The notes under the pieces: generated by a model | Database searches by the model: none | What the model saw: only the letters and a program-made list of their open reading frames with translations | What the model was told of the DNA's origin: nothing | Part shown: piece after piece, positions 16,674 to 25,670 of the stretch | Layout: each line of letters starts with the position of its first letter | How positions within the stretch are numbered: position 1 is the first letter of the stretch | Translations under genes and position numbers: made by a program | From: an uncultured Dokdonia sp. | Lineage (GTDB): Bacteria > Bacteroidota > Bacteroidia > Flavobacteriales > Flavobacteriaceae | Assembly: GCF_947492535.1 (NCBI RefSeq) | Contig: NZ_CANLNH010000004.1 | Span: forward strand, 280,489 to 344,488 | DNA length: 64,000 nucleotides | Direction: 5' to 3'

Positions 16674-16681
16674 TATATTTG
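16674..16681 (+). promoter_or_regulatory. Candidate -7 box of the CBM48 gene
   Basis: TATATTTG matches TAnnTTTG exactly, 28 bp before the ATG. No TTG stands at the ideal 19 bp (the nearest is 14 bp upstream). Confidence 0.5.
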
Positions 16682-16709
16682 GAGCGTACAATTTTAAATA
16701 AATCATCGT

Positions 16710-17003
16710 ATGCCACTTACAAAGAAATACCTAAAAACAAAGCCTGTATGTAAAGTAACATTTACTGTTCCTGCAGCCGAAGCAACTACGGTAGCTGTAG
16801 CTGGAGATTTTAATGATTGGGACACTACAGCCTCTTTAAAGAAACTTAAAAATGGAAACTTTAAAGGAACTTTTGATATTCCAACAGAACAGTCGTATGA
16901 ATTCCGTTATGTGATAGATGGAGAATGGACGAATGAGCAGGAAGCAGATCGTTTTGAATGGAACTCATATGCCGCTGCAGAAAATAGTGTTATAGAATTA
17001 TAA
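16710..17003 (+). CDS. Small CBM48 (AMPK/isoamylase N-terminal) glycogen-binding domain protein
   Basis: The protein, 97 residues long, is almost entirely a CBM48 domain: VTFTVPAAEATTVAVAGDFNDWD, LKKLKNGNFKGTFDIP and YEFRYVIDGEWTNEQEADRFEWN. The WD pair after AGDFN and the later W are the sugar-binding positions in AMPK-type domains. There is no signal peptide, so it should bind alpha-glucans such as glycogen in the cytoplasm. Stand-alone CBM48 proteins of this size are frequent in flavobacteria; their partner enzymes are unknown. A long terminator hairpin follows. Confidence 0.88.
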   Translation: MPLTKKYLKTKPVCKVTFTVPAAEATTVAVAGDFNDWDTTASLKKLKNGNFKGTFDIPTEQSYEFRYVIDGEWTNEQEADRFEWNSYAAAENSVIEL

Positions 17004-17068
17004 CATATCCTCATATATAATTCTATACTATATACCCGAATATAGTATTTAGTAAACATTGTGTGTAA

Positions 17069-17107
17069 AAATAGCGTAATCCTCTATGATAGAGTTTTAC
17101 GCTATTT
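17069..17107 (+). terminator. Terminator of the CBM48 gene
   Basis: AAATAGCGTAA pairs with TTACGCTATTT, with an inner CTCTAT/ATAGAG stem, 66 bp after the stop. Confidence 0.75.
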
Positions 17108-17346
17108 ATTTGAATATTCAAGTAGTAGGTTGTTTTGCTATAAAGATATAATATATTAATAAATAAAAGGTAGTTTTCGATTTCGCTAAAAAAACGGGAT
17201 TAGCCTGCCTGCCAGAAAACACAGGTTCAGCGAACTATTTTGAGTATATTTTTCAAATTTCTCAAAATAGCGTTTTACTAAAAAGGGTGTGACGATGAAG
17301 CGGTATCTATCTACTATATGGATAGATTCATCACACCCGTATATGA
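17108..17346. other. Spacer with a CTGCCTGCC repeat and a minus-strand terminator
   Basis: It holds GGGATTAGCCTGCCTGCC (17192-17210), an inverted match to the repeat near 13815, then a degenerate tail. The hairpin at 17285-17338 (GGGTGTGA ... TCACACCC, with a further ATGAA/TTCAT pairing) terminates the DUF4407 gene. No gene is seen. Confidence 0.65.
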
Positions 17347-18450
17347 TTATCCTAATATCTTAGTTTGCCTGCGATAAAAAGCATCTTGCTGTCGCTTCAT
17401 AATTTCTTTGGCCATCTTTTTCTTATAGCTATAAAGCTCTTCCTCATTGGCAATATCAGTATAGATACGATCATTTAAAATATGATCTGTTTCTGTTAAG
17501 ATTTTACGTTGTGCTGCTTTTTGTGCGCTCCATGCTTTTATGGTGGCTTCGTGATCGGCGAGTTTTATATCGTATTCTCCCATAGGGGAGATCAATTTTG
17601 AAAATATAGGCGCTGTTTCGATCGCTAGAAATAATAGAAATATGAATAGGGATGGAAGCCAAGGTAATTCTTTCATGGCGTCTATACGTGCCATGAGTCC
17701 GTCAAAATTATTAATGATAGGCTGGCTCGTGCTTACGGCTGTATTGAACTCATCTCTAAGGCGTGTTTTTTCCGCTTCCGCGAAAGCGATCTTATCAGCA
17801 CTGGAAGCTTTAAGTGCGGTAAGTTCTTCCAAGGCAGCATCGTGTTTATCACGCTTTTCTTGATAGACGGGACCCTTGCCCAAAAGTTCGGTGCCTGCCG
17901 TGCCTTCTGCTTCGGCAATATAGATTTCATAGAGGTTATTGACCTCTGTTTCTTTGGTTGCAATCTCGTCTTTAAGACTTGTTATTTCTCCATCAAGTTT
18001 ATTGATTTCTGGAGTATACGCAGCTAGGATTTCGCCTTGATTCTGAACGGTGTAATCGTTCTTTTGGCTTAGCATCACCCGATCTATTTCTTTTTCAAAA
18101 ATCTTAAGTTCCAGAGGTTTTGAAATTACAATAGCAATAATTACCGCTAGAATAAGACGTGGTACTGCCATGCCAAATTCTCTCCACCAATTATCTCTTT
18201 TTTTGAGTGTAGAGACAATAAAACGATCTAAATTAAAAATAACAAAGCCCCAAAGAACTCCAAAAAGAATGGCTCTATATACATTGTCAAAAATAGTGTA
18301 TAATGCATAGGTTGCTGCGATAGCTGCTAGAACAGCTGTAAAAAATACGGTGGCGCCTATGCCTGCATATTTATTTTTCTCCCCACGAGAACAGGTGTCT
18401 AGCACATCTCTGTCTGCTCCAGAACAGAGAATGAAAAATTGCTGTATCAT
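17347..18450 (-). CDS. DUF4407 membrane protein
   Basis: The 367-residue protein matches DUF4407: a start with FILCSGADRDVLDTC, membrane helices around residues 30-50, 60-78 and 95-112 (including FGVLWGFVIFNLDRFIV), a long coiled-coil region (about 135-245), another helix near 265-285 (LPSLFIFLLFLAIETAPIF), and a C-terminal helical tail. Function unknown. A variant palindrome (17773-17788, CGCTTCCGCGAAAGCG) lies in the coiled coil and is read as AFAEA. It is monocistronic, with its own terminator. Confidence 0.88.
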   Translation of the reverse strand: MIQQFFILCSGADRDVLDTCSRGEKNKYAGIGATVFFTAVLAAIAATYALYTIFDNVYRAILFGVLWGFVIFNLDRFIVSTLKKRDNWWREFGMAVPRLILAVIIAIVISKPLELKIFEKEIDRVMLSQKNDYTVQNQGEILAAYTPEINKLDGEITSLKDEIATKETEVNNLYEIYIAEAEGTAGTELLGKGPVYQEKRDKHDAALEELTALKASSADKIAFAEAEKTRLRDEFNTAVSTSQPIINNFDGLMARIDAMKELPWLPSLFIFLLFLAIETAPIFSKLISPMGEYDIKLADHEATIKAWSAQKAAQRKILTETDHILNDRIYTDIANEEELYSYKKKMAKEIMKRQQDAFYRRQTKILG

Positions 18451-18754
18451 AAAAGTATGTTTTGTATTCGCTAGTAACGAACTGGTTGATTGATGATGCT
18501 GTGCCTATAAGAACGCAAAAATGTATAGAATGTTACATTTTTTTTAGAAGAAGTGTGATATGCTACTTGAATTCTGGGATATACGTTACTTTGATAAACT
18601 CAGTATATTTTTTACGATATCGAACATGTGAGACCTGTCTGCGAGCAGACAGGTTCACAATCATTGGGAGAGCGAAGCATTAAAGCATAAAAAAAGATAT
18701 TGTAATACACCATATGTATAAGTTGTATCTTTAGCTAGTTAAAATTTAATTATT
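18451..18754. other. Spacer with a partial long repeat element
   Basis: ACCTGTCTGCGAGCAGACAGGT (18632-18653) is a palindrome of the CCTGCC-type family. It is followed by TCACAATCATTGGGAGAGCG and a ...TTAAAGCA end (about 18684), which together match the right part of the longer element seen at 49092-49153. An extra CTTTGATAAACTCAGTATA block (18589-18607) is also repeat-like. No gene is seen. Confidence 0.55.
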
Positions 18755-20404
18755 TTGAAACGCTCCATTCATTGGTATTTATGTTTTTTCTTACTCTTTC
18801 TAGGAGGAGTTGCTGTCTATCTATTGCACCAAAATAATGTAGAGAAAGTTAAGATTTCTAATAAACAGCAATTAGCTTACATACATAATCGTGCTGTAAA
18901 TCAATTTTCTAGTAGTATACAGAATCTAGCAGGACTTGTAGCAGGTATGAAATCATATGTTAATATGTCTGAGGAGATGCCGAGTCAGCATCAATTTCAG
19001 AAGTTTGTACAAAGTCAGCTAAATGATATAAATAGCAAAGATTCTATCGTTATTTCAGTGATAGATACATCACATATATTTAGGCAAGCATTTACTCGGT
19101 ATGAAAATGATCCAGCAAATTTAATAGGTAGTTCTGTAAGAGATTTTCGTAGTGAAGAAAAAATAAAAGCGTTAGATACTTTAATGGAAACTGATGATCT
19201 TACGATGTTTCCGCCTATAAATCTAAGAGAGGGTTGGTTAGGAATACCTATAAATTTTAGAATAAAACGCCATGGTATTGTAGAAGGATATGGAGCTCCT
19301 ATTCTAAATTTTGCTACCATTATGTCTAGTATTTATGATGATGATGCGGTGACTAAAGATTTTGTCTTTAAGTTTTCTACAGAGCATGGGCATGAGTTTG
19401 ATCGTACACGATCATATAATGGGACAGACGTATATACAGAGGAAGTAGATACAGAGTTTTATAAAAACTTTGATGTTCCAGAAGATGCTTTTATCTCTAC
19501 AACAAAAGAATATTTTGGTTTTGAGATAACCATAGCAACAGCGTATAAAGAATTGCCACTTCAGGGAAAACGTTTCAGAAATATTTTGTTATTGTATTAT
19601 GGGCTTCTGATTTTAGTGCTATTCATTATTACGTGGCAATTAGATAGATATCGAAAATTAAACAACAGATTAGAAATTGCAAATACAGAGATTGCAAGTC
19701 AAAATGAAGAATTACAAGACTTGAATCAAACAAAAAACAGGTTTTTTACCATGATAAGTCATGATGTAAAACAACCATTACAATCGGTGGAAGGGTTATT
19801 GGGGTTATTGCAGAATGAAAAAACAAATGATCCTTCTATCAATTCTCTTTTTAAGGAGATTAGAAAGGCTACAAGAAATACAGTTGACTTATTGAATAAC
19901 TTATTACGTTGGGCACTTTCGCAAACAGGAGAACTTGCTTATGATCCAGTTACGTTTAATATGACAACAGTTATTCAAAAAACAATTGCATTGGTAGATC
20001 AACAGGCACTGGCAAAAAAGATTACGATTGTTCAAAATTTAGATGATACCATTCGTTTTTATGGAGATGTAGATATGATCCGAACGGTTGTGCGTAATTT
20101 AACGTCTAATGCTATAAAGTATACAGATATAGGTGGGGAGATTGTTATCAATTCGTACCTTCAAGATGATAAAATTCATATTTCTATAAAAGATAATGGG
20201 ATTGGGATGAATCCAGAACTCGCTTCTTCCTTGTTCCAATTAGGAGAGATGGTAAGTAGAGAAGGAACAAGTGGGGAAACAGGTACAGGTCTTGGTTTAA
20301 TACTCTGTAAAGAATTTATTGAGAAGCATCATGGAGATATACAAATATCAAGCATGCCTGATGAAGGAACTACATTTACGATTATATTACCTGTGAGTGC
20401 ATAA
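18755..20404 (+). CDS. Membrane sensor histidine kinase with CHASE-like sensor
   Basis: The start is TTG (18755), chosen because it opens the first membrane helix (WYLCFFLLFLGGVAVYLL); no ATG precedes the domain. A periplasmic sensor (about 30-280) has CHASE-like features (VISVIDTSHIF, a following YENDP...). A second membrane helix lies at about 285-302 (ILLLYYGLLILVLFIITW) and a short coiled coil follows. Then come HisKA with H336 (MISHDVKQPLQS) and a HATPase domain (NLTSNAIKYT, IKDNGIGM, GTGLGLILCKEF). No receiver domain or response regulator is adjacent, so the partner is elsewhere. The signal is unknown; CHASE domains often sense small molecules. Confidence 0.9.
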   Translation: MKRSIHWYLCFFLLFLGGVAVYLLHQNNVEKVKISNKQQLAYIHNRAVNQFSSSIQNLAGLVAGMKSYVNMSEEMPSQHQFQKFVQSQLNDINSKDSIVISVIDTSHIFRQAFTRYENDPANLIGSSVRDFRSEEKIKALDTLMETDDLTMFPPINLREGWLGIPINFRIKRHGIVEGYGAPILNFATIMSSIYDDDAVTKDFVFKFSTEHGHEFDRTRSYNGTDVYTEEVDTEFYKNFDVPEDAFISTTKEYFGFEITIATAYKELPLQGKRFRNILLLYYGLLILVLFIITWQLDRYRKLNNRLEIANTEIASQNEELQDLNQTKNRFFTMISHDVKQPLQSVEGLLGLLQNEKTNDPSINSLFKEIRKATRNTVDLLNNLLRWALSQTGELAYDPVTFNMTTVIQKTIALVDQQALAKKITIVQNLDDTIRFYGDVDMIRTVVRNLTSNAIKYTDIGGEIVINSYLQDDKIHISIKDNGIGMNPELASSLFQLGEMVSREGTSGETGTGLGLILCKEFIEKHHGDIQISSMPDEGTTFTIILPVSA

Positions 20405-20409
20405 CTATA

Positions 20410-20425
20410 CGCTTTCGCGAAAGCG
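20410..20425. repeat. Perfect 16-bp palindrome CGCTTTCGCGAAAGCG
   Basis: Lies 5 bp after the histidine kinase stop codon. Confidence 0.85.
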
Positions 20426-20484
20426 TATAAAGAAACCATTACTTTAAGAATGTATTTATCTGTTCATTACTCTAATTTTCTAGT

Positions 20485-20532
20485 GAAATTTTTAGTTTTT
20501 ACCTCAATCCTAAAGGAAGAACTAAAAATTTC
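20485..20532. repeat. Intergenic hairpin GAAATTTTTAGTT / AACTAAAAATTTC
   Basis: A 13-bp stem with a 22-nt loop, part of a block (CCTCAATCCTAAAGGAAGA) that resembles one at 2883-2900 (CCTCAAATCCTAAAGGATG). It may act as a bidirectional terminator. Confidence 0.5.
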
Positions 20533-20599
20533 GTCGATATTCCCTTTAGGGTTAGGGAAGAAATCAATGGAATTACTCAAAATGTACAACAAGTTGTAT

Positions 20600-21129
20600 T
20601 TATGATTTTATAACAGTTAGATAAGCCTCCCAAGGACCTACATCATGTTTTAAATATTTTGCTAGTACTCTCGTAATCTGATTGATATGGCTAAGATCGT
20701 GAATTGTCCAAGCGGCCAGTAGATTTTTTAAAGTGACACTACCTAATTGAGGATGTTTTCCCTCTTTAGCAAGCTCCTCTTGAGTGAGGGCAAGACTTTT
20801 TAAGATGTCGATGTTTTCCGCTCTTAGAATTTTAAATTCCTCTAATAGCATTTCTAATGTTTTTCCTTTGCTATTTTCAAATTGAGCAAAACGATCAAAA
20901 GGCTCAAATGCATCTGTATGTGTAGAATCTAAAATTTGCTTTATACGCGGAATCCAGTCTGTTTTTTCCCCATGGATGATGTGCCAAATACTATTATATA
21001 GACTCCATGTGTTTTTATACTTTTAATTTGATGCACCCAATCGGGATCTAAATTTTCTAAAAATGTTTTTAGAATAACGGGAGTGCGTTCTAAAACTGGA
21101 ATAATTTTTTCTAATTGAAATGCTATTAT
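20600..21129 (-). pseudogene. Broken DinB/YfiT-like family gene
   Basis: The C-terminal part (YKNTWSLYNSIWHIIHGEKTDW ... LLAAWTIHDLSHINQITRVLAKYL ... VGPWEAYL) is a typical DinB-like metal-binding four-helix protein: His in WHIIHGE, and HDLSH. The N-terminal part (AFQLEKIIPVLERTPVILKTFLENL) lies in another frame; the two join at about 21010-21026, where one T appears to have been lost (AAAAGTAT for AAAAGTTAT). A stop sits just upstream in the C-terminal frame. The start also lacks an ATG: two ATA codons stand where it should be, preceded by a stop. The gene is therefore doubly damaged. The family includes thiol transferases, but this copy is likely inactive. Confidence 0.75.
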
Positions 21130-21132
21130 GGT

Positions 21133-22560
21133 TTAGTTTAAACCTACTTTTCCTTTTACGGATTCAAAGAGCTTTTGAGAGTCAAAGCCAATACCATCTT
21201 TAAAAACAGTTTCTAATTTTCTGATGTTTTTAATATCTGTTCTGAGATCTCCATCTATTACTAAAAGATCTGCTTTTTTACCTACAGCAATACTTCCAAC
21301 TTCGTTATCTACTTCTAAAAAGGTAGCGCCATTAAGTGTGCATATCTTGATAGCTTCTTCAAGTGTAAATCCAGCTTCTATGAGAATCTCTACCGTACGC
21401 TGATTAGCATAACCAGCGACGGTACGTCCTGCGCCTGTTGGATCTGTTCCGGCAACAAGAAACCCGCCTTTATCATAGAATTTTTTGATCCAAGCTAGGT
21501 TTTTGTGATAGAGTTTTGCAGCAATATCATCTCTACCTTGTGCTCTGTCATACCCAGATTGTAAGCGTTCCTGTATTTGTGGCATTAAGGCCTCCAGACC
21601 ACCTCCGGGTACTACCTCATGATTGGTATAAGGTTCAAAGACATTAGGCGTTGTTGTAATTACCGTCTTGTTTTTGATTAGTAAATCAATAAGTTTTGTG
21701 ATATTTTCTCCATCTTCAGGTTCGCGTATCAAGGCACTTCTGGATCCAAAAGGATCACATTTATTTTCTTCTTTTCCATCAAGGAAATCACTGGAAGCCA
21801 TAAATCCATGTTCTAAATTATCAATCCCTATTTCTGAAGCTTCTTCATAGGTGATAGAGCATAAGTGTCCGGTTACTTTAAGACCGCGTTTATGTGCTTC
21901 GGCGACACAGATTCTAAGGTCTTCTTTTGTGATATTATTATATACTTTAAATGAAGTCACTCCTTTATCTGCCCAATAGTTGACAATTTTAGAAACTTCA
22001 TCTGTGTTTCCTATAAAACCTAATTCAGGAACACGTGGTCCTTCCCGTTCTATAAAAGGTCCTGTGATATGCATTTTAGGTCCTGTCATTTTCCCTTCTT
22101 CTATCCATTTTTTGACATTCAAATCAGTTTGTGGTTGAATACTTCCACCTGTTCGCATAGAGGTAACTCCTCCAGCTAAATAGAGTCTGGGGAATGTGAA
22201 TGTCATTTGTCCTACACTAAACCAATCTTCGAAAGGCTTGGTATAAAACATATGCTCATGTAACATGACAAGTCCCGGGATAACTGTTTTTCCTATACCA
22301 TCAATCTGTTTAAGATCACTAGGGAGTGTCATAGAAGCTGTATTTCCTATAGCTTCAATACGTTGATCTTTTATGATAAGGGTTTGATTTTCTTTGATGG
22401 TGTTTCCTGTACCATCGATAACAGTGACATTCGTGATAGCAAAATGGGCATTATCTACTGTGATAAAACGTTTTACTGTGTCAGAGAATTCCTGTGCATG
22501 TGTTGATGTGATACCAAATCCTAAGAAGAGAAATACGAAAAAAGATTTTACTATGTTCAT
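21133..22560 (-). CDS. Secreted amidohydrolase-family metal-dependent hydrolase
   Basis: The signal peptide (MNIVKSFFVFLFLGFGITSTHAQ) is followed by the composite beta-sandwich (FAITNVTVIDGTGNTI) and a TIM barrel of the amidohydrolase superfamily. Metal ligands: the HEH motif (VMLHEHMFY), the carbamylated-Lys region (SFKVYNNI), His in LKVTGHLCSI, His in NLEHGFMA and Asp in AGTDPTGAGR. The 475-residue protein ends in KADLLVIDGD, as is usual. Relatives act on dipeptides (prolidase-like), imidazolonepropionate or similar; the substrate is unknown. It runs in the same direction as the next two genes upstream (acyltransferase-like and beta-lactamase-like) and could share an operon with them. Confidence 0.85.
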   Translation of the reverse strand: MNIVKSFFVFLFLGFGITSTHAQEFSDTVKRFITVDNAHFAITNVTVIDGTGNTIKENQTLIIKDQRIEAIGNTASMTLPSDLKQIDGIGKTVIPGLVMLHEHMFYTKPFEDWFSVGQMTFTFPRLYLAGGVTSMRTGGSIQPQTDLNVKKWIEEGKMTGPKMHITGPFIEREGPRVPELGFIGNTDEVSKIVNYWADKGVTSFKVYNNITKEDLRICVAEAHKRGLKVTGHLCSITYEEASEIGIDNLEHGFMASSDFLDGKEENKCDPFGSRSALIREPEDGENITKLIDLLIKNKTVITTTPNVFEPYTNHEVVPGGGLEALMPQIQERLQSGYDRAQGRDDIAAKLYHKNLAWIKKFYDKGGFLVAGTDPTGAGRTVAGYANQRTVEILIEAGFTLEEAIKICTLNGATFLEVDNEVGSIAVGKKADLLVIDGDLRTDIKNIRKLETVFKDGIGFDSQKLFESVKGKVGLN

Positions 22561-22570
22561 TCTGTTTGTG

Positions 22571-23758
22571 TTATATGTAGCTGAGCCACCAAGTTCCTTT
22601 GTGTGTTGCTTTGTATTTCATAAACCATTTACAAATGGGATATAACAGTATGATCATAACAACCCATACAAGATACACAATCCCTAGGGAGTATCCATAG
22701 CCAGAAAGTGCTCCAGAACTCATGGTTTCATTATCTAAGATCATAGTGCGCCAGTCTTTGCCTGTGATAAGGAGGCCTAGTACAGCACCTGCATGTACCA
22801 CAAAAACATGTATGACATAAAAGAAGAAAGGAACTCTTCCAAAAACAATTAAAAAATTGGTAATTCGGTTTTTTATGTTTTCAATAGCATATAGAAATAA
22901 AAATGCAGGCCCTAAAGTGATTAATAGAAACAACAATGATGGCGGGTATTTTGAGAGTATAAAATAAGAGATAATCGTTTTAGAAAAAGATTCTTGTTCA
23001 GACCATAACATACGATCTCCATATATGTTGAAACTTCGTAAAATGAAAAAGAGTGCAATAGATGAAATCCCTAAAATAAGTAATCCTTTTTTTCTTGTAT
23101 CTATAGAGGCATTCTTTTTATAAAAATGTCCAAAACAATACCCTAAAATAATAACCCCTATCCATGGGAGTACAGGATATGAAAAACATAATAGACGGGC
23201 TTCGCCTATAGAAATACAACTTAACTCATGAAATATTTTCCATAGGGTAGACCATGGATTTTCATCAGGAATACTAATACCGTCAAGTGTATTATGACCT
23301 AGTACAATGAGAAAACCAAGTGCTATTAATATTTTTTTTGGAAGATGAATGAGTATCCCTAAAACAATCATACAGAAACCAATCGCCCAGATTACTTGTA
23401 GATTAATCATTCCATAACTAATATCAAACCACCAAAGTAAATTATTAATTGCGATTTCGACAATAATAAGCCATATTCCTCGGGTAATCAAAAACTTTGA
23501 AAGTGTCTTTGTGCCGTTCTTTTGTCCGTATAAAAATGCTGAAGTTCCTGCTAGAAATACAAATACAGGTGCGCAATAATGCGTTATAAAACGTGTAAAA
23601 TATAATGCGAGGTTTGTTGATTCTAAGTTTTCAGGAAAATTCCCTGCAAAAGCATTGATGTGGAAATAATCTCTTACATGATCCAATACCATAATAATCA
23701 TCACTAAACCTCTCAGGATGTCTATAGATTCGATGCGTTTTGAAGATGCCTGAGCCAT
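22571..23758 (-). CDS. DUF1624-type membrane acyltransferase (heparan glucosaminide N-acetyltransferase-like)
   Basis: The 395-residue membrane protein starts RIESIDILRGLVMIIMVLDHVRDYF, the hallmark of the DUF1624/YeiB group, with the D and H of the DILRG...MVLDH pattern. About ten hydrophobic helices follow. Relatives transfer acetyl groups across membranes; its acceptor is unknown. It ends 10 bp before the amidohydrolase start, consistent with cotranscription. Confidence 0.82.
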   Translation of the reverse strand: MAQASSKRIESIDILRGLVMIIMVLDHVRDYFHINAFAGNFPENLESTNLALYFTRFITHYCAPVFVFLAGTSAFLYGQKNGTKTLSKFLITRGIWLIIVEIAINNLLWWFDISYGMINLQVIWAIGFCMIVLGILIHLPKKILIALGFLIVLGHNTLDGISIPDENPWSTLWKIFHELSCISIGEARLLCFSYPVLPWIGVIILGYCFGHFYKKNASIDTRKKGLLILGISSIALFFILRSFNIYGDRMLWSEQESFSKTIISYFILSKYPPSLLFLLITLGPAFLFLYAIENIKNRITNFLIVFGRVPFFFYVIHVFVVHAGAVLGLLITGKDWRTMILDNETMSSGALSGYGYSLGIVYLVWVVMIILLYPICKWFMKYKATHKGTWWLSYI

Positions 23759-23785
23759 GACGATTTACTTAATTAGAGGCCTAAT

Positions 23786-25495
23786 TTATTTTTTTACGAA
23801 ATGCAGGTTTTGAACACGCCCAGCAGAAGTTCTAAATGATTGCTGATCTTTTGCGAAATCAAATGTTATAAATCCAAAGACACTAAATACGTCTTTCATA
23901 ATTGGTTCAACCGAAGAAAAACTTTCTCCATTTACGTATAAAGTTAATTGGTTATTTTCATTTTTGAAGGTGTAAGTCACATCAAGTTCTTTGCTATAAT
24001 AATCACCTTCATAGCGTTGTATCTGTTCTGGTGTAAGTTGTGTAACAGGTTCGTATTTTTGAAAATTAGAAACTCCTTGTCCTGGAATATCTAATATAAA
24101 ACTTGAAGGTTTGTTTGGATTGTCTATGGTAAGTTTTATAGGAATATTAGGGCCTATCCATCTAAACGTATTTTTTGAGATAGGTTCCATTTTTGTGATT
24201 CTTCCGTTTCCACGATCATATACGAGTGTATCGTTCACTAAGGTTAGGTTTCTACTTATTTTTGAATCTGCACCCCAATAGGAACCTTCTAGTTTTTTAA
24301 GATCGGCTGTTGGGATTTTTATGGAGTTTGCTTTCGCGAAAGCAGAATTAGAAACAGCAGCATCTTCAGCATGAGTAGATGTCTCAATAGGGTCTAAAAA
24401 TAGGTCTGTTACTTTAGAAGCAAGGTCATCAGGATTTGCATCACCTCGATTTGCAAGAACAACAACGGTAAAATGTTTATCAGGAAATTGAAATTTTTGT
24501 GCACGAAATCCCACAAAGGCACCACCATGACTTATGATTTTATGACCATCATATAAACCCACTTCAAGACCTGAAGCATACTCATTGGTGGTTCCGTCAT
24601 TAAGTATTGTTGTGGTTGTCATCGTCTTCCAGAAATTCTGAGTAAGAACGGTAGAGTTATAATAGGCATCGTCCCATTTCTTTACATCTTCTATAGTTGT
24701 AAAGATCCCTCCATCACCTATCATATTAAGCGTGGTCATACTAATTTGGAACCCTCCATCTTGTGTAGGAGAATATCCTGAAGCACGGTTTTTTACAATC
24801 GCTGTATAATCATTATGAAAATGCGTATTATTCATTCCTAAAGGTTTGAAAATCTCTTTCTGGGCATAATCTGCCATAGATGTTCCTGTTACTTTCTGAA
24901 CAATTTGGCCAAGTAGCCAGTACCCAGAATTACTATATAAATGCTCATCTCCAGGCTTAAAATTAAGCTCTTCTTGGTTGATGAGCCATTTCATAACATC
25001 TTGGTCTGTATAAAAATCTTCATCACCTAAGCCGCTTAGCGATGCAAGTGTTAGATAATCACGTATGCCACTGGTATGATTAAGGAGGTGTCGTACGGTG
25101 ATTGTTTTTGCATAGCTAGGAAATGCAGGCAAAAAGGTATCTAATGTTGCGTCTAAAGATAGTTTTCCTTGTTGAGCAAGTAATACAATACAAGCTGCTG
25201 TAAATTGTTTTGACGTAGAGGCAATTCTAAATACAGAGGTTGATGAGATAGGGATGTCATATTCTAAATTAGCATATCCATATCCTTTTGCATAGATGAT
25301 TTCTCCATCTTTAAAAATGCCTAAAGCTGCTCCTGGATGATCTGCTTTGTCAGTATCTGCAAATACAGCATCTACTTGTGCAGCAAGTTCTGGAGTAATT
25401 TTAATGTGCGTAGGTGGAGTTTTGATTTGTCCTGAGACCGCTTTCGCGAAAGCGAATACAAGAAAAACAGAAAGAAAGAGTGATTTAAATTTCAT
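23786..25495 (-). CDS. Secreted class C beta-lactamase-like serine hydrolase
   Basis: The 569-residue exported protein has a signal peptide whose h-region contains a perfect copy of the 16-bp palindrome (25439-25454), read as VFAFAKAV. Serine beta-lactamase/DD-peptidase family motifs: SxxK in RIASTSKQF, YSN-type (YSNSGYW) and HGG (ISHGGAF). Residues ~400-569 are a C-terminal beta domain (VTDLFLDP...QLTLYVNGE), as in DUF3471-type tails. A second palindrome copy lies at 24330-24343, read as NSAFAKANS in the linker before that domain. Likely acts on a peptide or ester in the periplasm; real beta-lactamase activity is uncertain. Confidence 0.88.
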   Translation of the reverse strand: MKFKSLFLSVFLVFAFAKAVSGQIKTPPTHIKITPELAAQVDAVFADTDKADHPGAALGIFKDGEIIYAKGYGYANLEYDIPISSTSVFRIASTSKQFTAACIVLLAQQGKLSLDATLDTFLPAFPSYAKTITVRHLLNHTSGIRDYLTLASLSGLGDEDFYTDQDVMKWLINQEELNFKPGDEHLYSNSGYWLLGQIVQKVTGTSMADYAQKEIFKPLGMNNTHFHNDYTAIVKNRASGYSPTQDGGFQISMTTLNMIGDGGIFTTIEDVKKWDDAYYNSTVLTQNFWKTMTTTTILNDGTTNEYASGLEVGLYDGHKIISHGGAFVGFRAQKFQFPDKHFTVVVLANRGDANPDDLASKVTDLFLDPIETSTHAEDAAVSNSAFAKANSIKIPTADLKKLEGSYWGADSKISRNLTLVNDTLVYDRGNGRITKMEPISKNTFRWIGPNIPIKLTIDNPNKPSSFILDIPGQGVSNFQKYEPVTQLTPEQIQRYEGDYYSKELDVTYTFKNENNQLTLYVNGESFSSVEPIMKDVFSVFGFITFDFAKDQQSFRTSAGRVQNLHFVKK

Positions 25496-25615
25496 GATGA
25501 ATGATGTTACGTTTGATAGCGATTAAACTCAATAAGATGATTGGTCTTATTATAGAAACTTCCTTCTGTAAATATAGAAAAGGAAAATTTTATCTATTTG
25601 TAAAGATATATAAAA

Positions 25616-25644
25616 AGAGAAGCTCACTAGTAGTGAACTTCTCT
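25616..25644 (-). terminator. Terminator of the BlaI-M56 sensor operon
   Basis: AGAGAAGcTCACTA pairs with TAGTGAaCTTCTCT; on the minus strand a T-run follows. Confidence 0.8.
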
Positions 25645-25670
25645 GGTATGCTTTTTTATGGAATTATAGC

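Noticed and set aside
22571..25495. A beta-lactam resistance cassette (serine hydrolase next to BlaI/M56 genes).
   Set aside because: The serine hydrolase lacks a clear class C match beyond the generic motifs, its tail is DUF3471-like, and the BlaI/M56 genes have their own terminator between them. Common control is unproven.
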